DNA of 64,000 nt from Mastigias papua (Eukaryota > Cnidaria > Scyphozoa > Rhizostomeae > Mastigiidae): NCBI GenBank assembly GCA_964019165.1, contig OZ025269.1:12785422-12849421 (forward strand), written 5' to 3'. Position 1 is the first letter of the stretch. Every line of letters starts with the position of its first letter. Under the pieces are notes generated by a model that did not search any database, was not told the origin of the DNA, and saw only the letters and a list, made by a program, of their open reading frames with translations. Shown here one piece after another: positions 45,266 to 54,970 of this stretch. The translations under genes and the position numbers were made by a program.

Positions 45266-45796
45266 ATGAGTGCATCAATGAAGTCGCCCAATACAGTCGA
45301 TAGTATCAGGAGAAAGGTTTGCGAAAACACGCTAAGGAGTATTGAGAAGAATACAGCATTTAGCGAATATGGTGAAAAGCATTTAGATGCTCAGAACAAA
45401 AAGATAGAAAAAAGCAGAAAAGCTTATCTTAGAAGACATGCATCACTAACCCGTGTTATAGAGAAAGACTTACAAGACCTTCGCACGGCACAGAAAAGAT
45501 ATGACGAAGAGCGGAAAAGAAGAATATCTTGCTGCACTCCAATAAGTAGTGCCAAGGCCGACAAAAGATCCAATAGCAATGGTAAATGTGGCTTGAAGTT
45601 TAGCTATCAAACAACACGCCAAGATATGCTCCTAGTTGATTATAGGACACAAAGTTATAGTACTGGAACAAGATCTTCGTTAAAGGATCTGACAGTGTCA
45701 CCTATTGATAGTCATAAGTACACTAATACAAATCTTGGTATGAATTTAAGTCCTGTCAGTGGAAGTATGAAATTTTCATCGAATATCAGGATATAA
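45266..45796 (+). CDS. Unknown basic coiled-coil protein ORF
   Basis: 176 codons from the ATG at 45266 (a GTG lies just upstream; an in-frame stop precedes it). Residues about 8-90 are highly charged with heptad-like runs (KKIEKSRKAYLRRHASL, EKDLQDLRTAQKRYDEERKR), predicting an alpha-helical coiled coil. The rest is Ser/Thr-rich and low in hydrophobics. There is no signal peptide or membrane segment. I do not recognise the family. At this length chance is unlikely in 35-40% GC DNA but possible; it may be a single-exon gene or a 3' exon. Confidence 0.45.
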   Translation: MSASMKSPNTVDSIRRKVCENTLRSIEKNTAFSEYGEKHLDAQNKKIEKSRKAYLRRHASLTRVIEKDLQDLRTAQKRYDEERKRRISCCTPISSAKADKRSNSNGKCGLKFSYQTTRQDMLLVDYRTQSYSTGTRSSLKDLTVSPIDSHKYTNTNLGMNLSPVSGSMKFSSNIRI

Positions 45797-45799
45797 AGT

Positions 45800-48435
45800 T
45801 GATTAATATTGAACGCTTAAAAGCAATGAAACTGGGACACTGCAATATAACAGTTGGGAAATAGTATATAATATAGATAGTATATAACAGTTGGGAAATA
45901 GTATGTAATATAGATGTTGTTAACCTGAAGCATATAGTTCATTGTCAGGAAACCTCCGAACATGAGGCCTTAACATGTGAAAAAAGATGAATGTTTACAC
46001 TCCTACTTAGCATGAATACTGAATAGAAGTGAATTTCGTTTTCAATATCAAGAAGTGCAGTTACTGGATATGATGTTGTTTGTTCGCGAAGAATTATTGC
46101 TTATGGGCGTTCAGAAGGAGGGTGGTACTGTTAAAACTCCTGTGCAACTATAAGTAGGGAGTTTAAGCATTGCAAACATAGCTATGTGCTAGTATTACTA
46201 TTAAATTGATTCCCCAAGGTTCGTTCATTTTTGTTTATAGTGAATGATATGTCCGCTGTGATCTACATGCAATTATCGTTCATGAATTCAGTATTTACTC
46301 TGTTCGCCAAGTTAATCTGTTATAAATTTAAATTTGTTTAAGTTAAAATTTTTACCGATACTATTCTAGGTTAGGTTTTCGTTTTAACTTCCCTTTCTTA
46401 TCACAGTATATACCGCAGGAATGTTTTATCCAGAATAAATATCTGAAATGATTACTATTATTGGCATTACTTTCGAAGTCGCAAAAGCCTTGATGGAACT
46501 AAGGTCGAACTTTTTATTGCAAAAACTTAAATAGTCAAGAGCATTCCCTGTTAAGAGCCGTTACTTAAATTTAAGTTTGAGAATAATGTATTTTACAGGC
46601 AATACAAACCCTTTCATTCACGAGGAAATTTTTCCTCTGAGAAAGTATTGGAAGATGCCAGGATAGCCATAACGATACTATATGATCATTTTTTCTCGAA
46701 AAACAGTGAGAAAATAGCCAGTATCATGTTGCAAGTTCGTATGTACCTAGAGGCTGGTTTCATATCACAAGTTCGTATGCAAAGGCTGGTTTTCATATAT
46801 CGTATTTCATCCCATTTCATAAGAATTCGTCGGGCCTGCAGGTCAACTGCAAATTATGATCAACCCCAACAAACGAAAGTCGAGCACTTTATATGAAAAC
46901 CACATCCCCTTGTTGACATCGAATCATTTCGATCGATAGGAATCAAATGAATATGTTTCTTCCTTTGAATTGGGAGGAATTACTATGAAGATCTTAAATG
47001 CAATATGAATTGTGACAAATAAGTTAATTAAGATGAAGCAATTTCATGTAGATGAGTAGAGCACTGTTAATTATTGCATACTAACATTGGCCATGCATGC
47101 TGAATTCAGTGAGTGTTCAGCATGTTTGTGAAAGTAAAGTAGACATAATCGACTTCACTCAAATCATACAATAAATTACGAGTCCTTCAGGTTATATACG
47201 TATGATAGCAACTCAAATTTCTGCATTTCTTTCTGACCTTATTCAGGTAACTAAGGTTTGTAATTCTGCGAAAATGTATAGTATTAGTTAGGAACATCCT
47301 TGATTTTTATATGCAGTCTCTGATTTGCTGCCCCTACCATAGTTATCTCTAGTAGATATTTCGAACTATAATATCATAAAAGACAGCATGGGTTTTGCAA
47401 AAATACCAGAGCTGTCCAATTTGCTACGCAATCATGGTCTGGTTATAGTTCTATAAGTACTCCTGAAGGAGAGATATTGTTGAAGCTTGGACCCTATTCT
47501 GCAGATGATCAAATTCTTTTTTAAAGTTTAGTAATTAAAATTCTGAGGATTCTATTGATATTGCATATTGTATTGGCTAATAATCAAATGTGGACAAATG
47601 TAAAATGCCAAAACAAACAAATCATAAAAACGTTTCACCATTTAACCACAGCAAGTTGAGCTTTTTCATGACATCTTGAAAGATGACTACTTATATACAA
47701 TCATTGTAATGAGCTCCCGAAGCATCCCTTGAATATTGCAGTTCTCTTGACAAAAATAACTCTCCGATCAAATGTGAAGGATAGTGATCCCCTCCCCTGT
47801 AATATCGAGATAAGGGCTTAGTGGTTTTGCTGTTATTTGAGAGTGAATTAATTTGCTTGCAGCTAATGAAAGCTGTTTGACTCAAAATATTTCAGAGGGA
47901 GAATAGGGGAGTTCACTCTATACATCACAAAGCAGTGAAGATATTGCAAAGACTTTTGGCAGGCACTGAAGGTAAAAGGGAGATTTACGGAGAGAGCAGA
48001 GAGCTTTAAACCATAATACATCAATTCGTCATCACTGTGATTCCCGAGTCTGGACACGAATTATGAGTGAAAAGTTCTAGACTACCATATTACATAGACT
48101 ACCTATCATTGATGAAACACAACGAAGAGACCAGTCCATCGCTAAGGGTTATCAACTTCGCTTCGTGCCTACTATCACTATGATAAAGAAAACAGTTTTT
48201 ACCTTTCACACCTAATTCGTACCCAGATTACGCAGTGAAAACGAGGCTGCGGATATTGAATTAGTAAATTTCTTGCCAGCATTAGTTTGTGCCCAATTAA
48301 TGCTGCAAGTATGGATTCAAGTGCTTACGATTGTTTTTCTGTATTGAAATATCTGATGAACTGTAATTGACTTGGGATTCCCAGGTTTCATAATTTTGAA
48401 ATGCATATCATTTTGAGACATCCGTTGGAAACCGC
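45800..48435. other. Non-coding stretch with small local repeats
   Basis: Contains a ~32-bp imperfect tandem (caagttcgtatg ... ggctggtttcatat, about 46731-46800), a 25-bp tandem (ggaaatagtat.taatatagat) at 45857-45915, and a short ggttttcatat/atatgaaaacc inverted pair at about 46790-46898. No gene recognised. Confidence 0.4.
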
Positions 48436-48442
48436 AGCGTCA

Positions 48443-49580
48443 ATATAATTTTAATGATAAGGATTACGAGGAGGAACATTACAAAATTAGATCGATAACA
48501 AAAAGACTCAGCATTTCTTCTGATTTGTTAATGACAATTCCTGCTTCATATTGTGACACTACCATTGCTGTGACACTACCATTTTCATTTTACGACATTT
48601 CCATTACTGCGACATTACGATTATTAAGATGTTTCGGGATTACCTAATCCCACCCTCAGTTAATGTAAGGAAAGATAGTTAGGAATTTCTTGGATAGACA
48701 GTATAATAATAAAGACATGTGGCATAATGTTCCCTAAACTTCCCATACTTGTTTTTCTTCCATATATAGGAGTACATACCATTCGTCTTAAAAAGAATCT
48801 TAATAAATTCTGAGGGAAAATTTATCCCCATATTGATTTTAAGTTTGTTTTTCAATCAGCCAAACGCATTGAAAATTTCTTTCCCTTTAAAGATCGTGCC
48901 CTGAGTCATGTCCGCCCTTCAATTGTTTATAAGTTCACGTGTAGTATTGCAAGGCTACGTATTATGATAAAACATCACGCCATTTCATTGTAAGATGTAG
49001 AGAACATTTAGGGGTCAATAAAAAGGGAAAAGTATTAAAGGTGTTTCCTCGTCCGTTAGGGATCATATCAACGACACTAGCGCTTCGATTGATGGCTTTT
49101 ACATTATTGATAATGTTGATAGCGAACTCGATTTGCTTATTCACGAGAGTTTACTCATCCTCAGGGATCGACCCACTCTTAACCAGCAAAATTCCTCCAT
49201 ACCCCTGTGCCTTTCTAATGCCCTTAGGTTTCTTGTTTTGATGTTTACTGTGTTTTTACTACTATCTAGTTAATTCCGCCTGACCCGTCTTTGTTCCTTT
49301 GACCTTTATTGTCATGTTTACTATCTATAAAAGCTCCCTCTTTTTCTCTATATTAACTGAGGATGGGATTAGGTAATCCAGAAACGTCTTAATAATCGTA
49401 ATGTCGCAGTAATGGGAATGTCGTAAAATGAAAATGGCAGTGTCCCAGTAATGGTAGTGTCACAATATGAAGCAGGAATTGTCATTAAGAAATCAGAAGA
49501 AATGCTGAGTATTTTTGTTATCGATCTAATTTTATAATGTTCCTCGTCGTGGTCCTCATCCTTAAAGCATATTATTTTCT
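48443..49580. mobile_element. Penelope-like fragment between inverted arms
   Basis: Arms 48443-48665 and 49352-49578 are inverted copies at about 90% identity (gcatttcttctgatttgtta; gcgacattacgattattaag). Between them is a plus-strand Penelope 3' coding fragment. The arms themselves resemble coding DNA. The arrangement fits Penelope insertions, which often carry inverted partial copies. Confidence 0.65.
48775..49245 (+). pseudogene. Penelope-type C-terminal GIY-YIG endonuclease remnant
   Basis: Plus-strand frames read KIFFPFKDRALSHVRPSIVY then KFTC (the region that precedes the GIY-YIG motif). After a frameshift come REHLGVNKKGK, SSVRDHINDT and the conserved tail ELDLLIHESLLILRDRPTLN. The central GIY-YIG residues are damaged. 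Not functional. Confidence 0.65.
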
Positions 49581-49589
49581 TCATAAGCA

Positions 49590-50700
49590 ATTTGTTTACA
49601 AGAATGCAATACTTCTGAGCAAAGAATTAAGAAAGTGCAATACCGGATTTTTGAGACTTTAGAAACCTGCAAAGTTGATATACATTGACATTCCAATTTT
49701 TACCCAGGCCTCTCATCTCTTTTGCTTGATTTAGATTGACATCCTACATAGGCCTATGTGTGTTGATCTATGTATCTGAGTATTTTGCTCGCAAGCCTAT
49801 TACCAAAACTCAAACGGTATTGCTGAGAAAATCTTAGGAAAGGTTTACTACTGAATTCGTGAAAAAGCTAAGACAAAATGAATAGTACAAGGTGAAGAAA
49901 CGATCTTATAAAGAAGCTTATACGACAATTGATGAATTCCGATGTCCGGTGAAATACGGGGAAATCTGCCATACAAAAACCAGCCTGTACATCACCCATG
50001 CTTCGCTTATCTCCTTATTGCACATACTCTGTTTTTCCAAGGGAGCCACGCCATGAATTATGCGTGGATCGTACTCACTTGTGGAGTTGTAAATCGAAAC
50101 TGTGGATCTGTAACTGGAGAATGTGTGGATTTGTAATAAGAGCATAATAGTGTATTAAAAGTAGGTAAAAGTAGGTAAACAAAATTAACACACACTGAGC
50201 TGTGTGTTAATAACATATATTTAATAAGATTTATTAACTGTACATAACATGTAAGATTTATTGTCTCACCTATAAGATAACTGGGTAGTTTCTGCCACAC
50301 CTTTGTGTAAGCTCAAGGAAAAAACATACCCAATTTGCTTAAACTGTGGATCTGTAAGCATCTTCTACATTAGAGTCGGACGTGGGCCGCGGAAAGGGGA
50401 TACCGCCCTAAATAGCTTTGTAATATGAAACTATGGAAGTACAATGCTGTTCAAGTTTGCTATGGCATTAGGCCCGTACCGCACTTTCTTTTGTGAAATA
50501 TATGGAGAAGTTCTAGATAGTGTTGATGTTTATCATAAATGTGGCTTAGCTCGCTCGCAGTTAGTTGTTTTCTTTTCTTTACTCTTACCTAGGATATCGC
50601 CTTACTTATGCTCCAATTAGTGATATTATGTTGGAACTTTTCTTAAGCAGTGCAGTTCAGATTCAGGTGTCACTCAGTTGTTGGAATTCGCTGGTAGAAT
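49590..50700. other. Non-coding stretch, nothing recognised
   Basis: Short local duplications only (aaaagtaggtaaa twice at about 50156-50180). Confidence 0.35.
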
Positions 50701-50708
50701 GAACCTTA

Positions 50709-51447
50709 AGCCTGGTTTCCATATAACTTTCTAGTGCCGGCGATCCACCGGCGACCCACCGCAGAAATGGAAGAAAAGTTGAATCTTGTTCAACTTTTCT
50801 TTCCATTGCGGTGCCGGCGACCTTGAGAAATTTATATGGAAACATGACTGCGATGGGTCGCCGGTGCCGCAACAACGGCAACAACACTTTTCAGAAGTTT
50901 AGTAGTCAGGTGACATTTAAAAGCCAATCAAACTAGATTGAAAACGCGCCCTTTTTATTGTTGCATTTTAATTATCTTGCTACTGCAATATGGAATCCCA
51001 CAAATCAAAACATGGAAGTAGACGACATGACTTTGATGGATTGCATTCAGCAGTACACAGTTTTGTATGACAAGTGCAAGAAGGATTACAATGACCAGAG
51101 GAAGAAGGAAAGCGCATGGATAGAAGTGTCAGCCAAACTTGGTATTGCAGACGTTGAGGCCCAAACAAGGAACAAAACAATCAGAACAAAAGTTTCAAAG
51201 TGCATAATAGGAATGAGAGGGAAGTTTGGTTCTGACGCAACAAACGTCGAATAATTGCAACCATCTTGAATTAATTGAATGTTCGCGCCAAAATTGAGTT
51301 CTCAACTACTTATAATGACTTCCCAGTGAGTCATCGCCGGTGGGTCGCCGGTGAATGTAAAGTATATGGAAACATGCTTCAGTATCAATGTCGCCGGTGG
51401 GTCGCCGGTGGGTTGCCGGCACTAAGAAGTTATATGGAAATCAGGCT
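50709..51447 (+). mobile_element. PIF/Harbinger-type element, 739 bp
   Basis: TIRs start agcctggtttccatataact (left) and agcctgatttccatataact (right, reversed), flanked by TTA duplications at 50706-50708 and 51448-51450. Subterminal regions are packed with inverted and direct gccggcga / tcgccggtggg motifs. It carries one MADF-like ORF and no transposase, so it is a deletion derivative. Confidence 0.85.
51012..51254 (+). CDS. MADF/Myb-like DNA-binding protein of the Harbinger element
   Basis: 80 codons from the ATG at 51012 (MEVDDMTLMDCIQQYTVLYD). The sequence QQYTVLYDKCKKDYNDQRKK followed by ESAWIEVSAKLGIADVEAQ matches the first two helices of a MADF domain: acidic start, Tyr/Leu-Tyr-Asp, and the W-x2-V/I core. 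Autonomous Harbinger elements encode such a protein beside the DDE transposase, where it helps bring the transposase to the nucleus and to the TIRs. This copy ends early after the third helix region (KCIIGMRGKF), shorter than usual. Confidence 0.7.
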   Translation: MEVDDMTLMDCIQQYTVLYDKCKKDYNDQRKKESAWIEVSAKLGIADVEAQTRNKTIRTKVSKCIIGMRGKFGSDATNVE

Positions 51448-51459
51448 TTATGAGTGGAG

Positions 51460-53600
51460 CTGAAGTAAAAAGAGAGAGAAAGAAGATTAACATTATCTGA
51501 AAAGAATCACGCAGAAAAAGGAGAGACGAAGAGCTATCAACTGGTAAGACTATTAGAATAAAACTGGGTCGGGAACAATGGCAGTGTGGGGTTGGCTATA
51601 CATCTCTCTTCTTTTCAAGATTTGTTCCGAGAATTATAGTATTCAATTCCGCACATATTCTTACGAACAATTCACGGCAGTCTTTATCAGTGTCTTTTTC
51701 TCAGAAACGAGGACGATGTGTATTTTTGGACGAAACGATAAGATTTGGTCAGCAAAGAAGAATTGGCACCCAAGCAGCTAAAAGTGCACAACTCAATACT
51801 GACAAATGCAAAATGCCAAACGAATGAACAAGCTTTAGAGCTATCAACAAAGGCAAATGACTTGGTGATAAATAAACTATTTAAGCCATTGGTAATAACA
51901 CAGGGTTTTAGTAAAGCAATGTCTACGGCCAGGAGAAATCTTCATATAATACCTAGGAGGTGCAGTAATATAATACCTAAGCAGTGATTATAGGTTTGCT
52001 AGATGCAATGTGTCTGCCGCTAGGAAGCACTATGACCGACAACGGCGGCAAAAAGAACGAATACTGTTGAGTGAATACGCCAAAAATCTGCTACACGGAG
52101 CCATCTTCGAAAGAAGTCGATACTGAAAAGTCAACGGACATAGCTATGAATGAGAGGCAGAGAAATCCATGCCTTTTCACATATTTAATGACACCGAAGA
52201 TCAGTTTGGAAGGAATATTGGTCATGACGATATCAAAGGAACTCTACGAAAGGACTTGAAGTCGACTTGAAAAATTAAAGGCTAACAGTTTTGCAAGTTG
52301 AATATGTATTGGCATAACAGAGTAAAAATCCAAAAATAAATGTGTGGTATTGAAACTCACTAGATATGTAAAAGAAGGCTTCTTAACCGATAACGAAATT
52401 AAAGGAGTAATTTCCTCAAAAAGCAAAACTTCATAATACCAAACAAATCAGATTGTCGATTTATCAATGCAATATTTATCTGATGAATAAAGAACGCTTT
52501 TCACATACAAATTTTTATAAAATGCTGATTGGAAGGTGTGGAGGTAACCACAAAAACTAGTTCGTGAATTAAAATCAAAGATGATACTCAGATGCAACAA
52601 GGTTTTCACTTTAAAACCTTAAGTAAATATACACCGAAACGGGGTGAGAATGAAGGCAGAGAGAAGGTGCCAAATCCATTGTATGCAAAAACAACGAATA
52701 TGGCAAAGAGTAGACCCTCTGTTCAAATTATAGATTTTGCAGGTTTTGCAGCCACTGTAAGTCGATCGTCAATCATATGAGAACAAGTTAGGCAAAAGAA
52801 TACTAACACAAAGACATTATCAAGGCTTCACAGCCTACCGACGAGAAAAGCAGATGCATGCACATTAATTTAGGTAAAGGTAAAAGTGCACAACTGTGGT
52901 GGGAGTGCCTAAATCGCTAAAAGGGCGTGGCAAGCCCACACAAAATGTGAATGAGAAGTTGCTCACACAACCGAATCGGCACATGTTTTATCAAAACAAT
53001 GGTACCAATTAGAATTTACTACAGAAATATACTTAGAAAATCAAACCACAAGGACATAAGGGCATTAAAGAGTTAAAATGTTGTAGATTTATGGGGTGGG
53101 TGAGAAATTGGTGGTTTAGTTTGAAAGGTAACAATGAACTCTATATGACAGTGCTGTAAGATGCATGACAATGGTTTCTTTCTTTCACAAACCCTCCTTT
53201 GTTTCTCTCTTCTGCAGCTCTCTAGTGATTCTCATTGTGGACAGCTGCTATAGTTTAATACGTATGTCAAACTAAAAGTTTGCATCTATTTGTAAATGGG
53301 AAGTACTGAAGACTTGGCCATCCCATTGATAACCTCAGATCACAAAATAATGACCAAACAAAGATGAGTTTTCCTAGCTATATTATACCATTTATGGTCA
53401 TGGAAAGATTATTGTATACAACAAGACCTCTGAATAAATTTCAACATGCACCACACAAGTTTTGTAAAATGCCTCGATGTCTAACATTGTCATTGGAAAC
53501 AATGATGCACGAGAAATAGTCCACTAGAAGATGTCCAAAATTTAACAGTTATGTAATGTTACAATCGAAGCTGTATAATGGGATACACATCAAAGATGAG
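51460..53600. other. Unresolved stretch, possibly decayed transposon
   Basis: Several plus-strand open pieces (51745-51987, 52071-52259, 52592-52780) read somewhat protein-like but share no frame and match no domain I know. A decayed element or exons of an unknown gene are both possible. Confidence 0.25.
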
Positions 53601-53614
53601 TCTACTTCATAGAA

Positions 53615-54533
53615 CACACATGTCAGAGTCATGGCCCGCAGGCCACATCAGGCCTGGGAGAAGGTTTTACACAGCCCCGGGATGATATTGATTTATTACT
53701 AGAACCAGTCAGTGGGCAGCAGCAAGCCAGCAGTCCGCAGATGTTTTATATGCACAAATACTGCATTTCCCACAATTCAATGGTGTTGCACTGAGCATTA
53801 GGTGTCTTCGTTTCGTTATTATCAGCAATCTTTCGTATAACAGTGACATTTAACTCTCAGATACCTGTAGCGATTACATTGTTGTTCTCCTTTTCCATTC
53901 ATTCACTCATTATGTGTAAATTATTTTCTTCTTCAAGAACAATTCATTGCCATAATTTTCTCTAAACTAGCATTAAAATAACATCACACTAACATTAAGA
54001 ATATTGTTTTGCTTATCCGATAATGTTGTAATACATGTTTTTCTATAAGAAAACCACTTTTTCGTCTGAGGTCCAATTTTCTTAACTGCTCCTAAAATTG
54101 AGGCTAAGACTTTCTTAAGATTTCTTAACTTACATTGAAGTAAACTCGCAAAAAGAGGTTACCATTATTTGGTGCAAAAAGTTTGATCTTTGTTATCCAA
54201 GATAATCAAAGAAAAGTTTTGAACTTTGTAAAGGAGCTTGCAAATAATAAGCTAATATTGATTTCTGGCACATAAAAAGCTGAATTTTGGAATTTGAGCA
54301 TTGAAAATTTCTTTAAATTTTCCTAAGATTTTGGCTTTTGAGCCTCATTTTCCTACAAACTTTTTTCTTATAAAAACATGTGTATTTGTTGGGTTTTCAA
54401 TAGCTTCAATTTGATTCACTACACTATATACCATCATCTAAAAATCTCTTAGTGAAGATTCCATCAGTTGGGCCCTCAGCTTGTAGCTAAATTTTTTATT
54501 TGGCCCTCCATTCATTTGACTTTGACACCCCTG
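53615..54533. mobile_element. hAT-type non-autonomous element, 919 bp, 8-bp TSD
   Basis: A perfect 8-bp direct repeat, tcatagaa, lies at 53607-53614 and 54534-54541. The ends read CACACATGTCAGAGTCA (left) and CAGGGGTGTCAAAGTCA (right, reversed), the latter a classic hAT terminus, followed by ggcccgcaggccac / ggagggcc. There is no transposase ORF. Confidence 0.85.
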
Positions 54534-54970
54534 TCATAGAAGAATGGCTGCTTTAGTGGATAAAGAGTATATTGGAAAGAAATGCACTGCCTGTAGAATA
54601 CTACTACTTGTTCCAGGATGTACAATATGTCATAAAAGAACAGGCCTAATTCTAGCAAATGATCACCTAACCTAAAGCACCAAACTGCTGTACTAGTACA
54701 ATTCTACTCTTGTGGAAAGTGATAAATAAATTATTTTTGCTCTTAAATTGGACTGAAAAAATCTTTATCCTCAAAAAGACTTCAAAATTATGGAGCAATG
54801 CACTTGGAGTTGCCTTTAAATTACCAGCAACACTGCAATGCAAACTGGAAGCAATATGATCAGCTTTCTAATGGTTCTAACACTCACAGAAGTAGTTAGG
54901 GGAACATATAAATATCCTTAGATTTCATATGAATCATACATGTATGCAATTTAAAAATACTAGTGTAGGT

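Noticed and set aside
46788..46900. Small MITE with ggttttcatat/atatgaaaacc ends
   Set aside because: The inverted match is only about 11 bp and no target duplication is visible.
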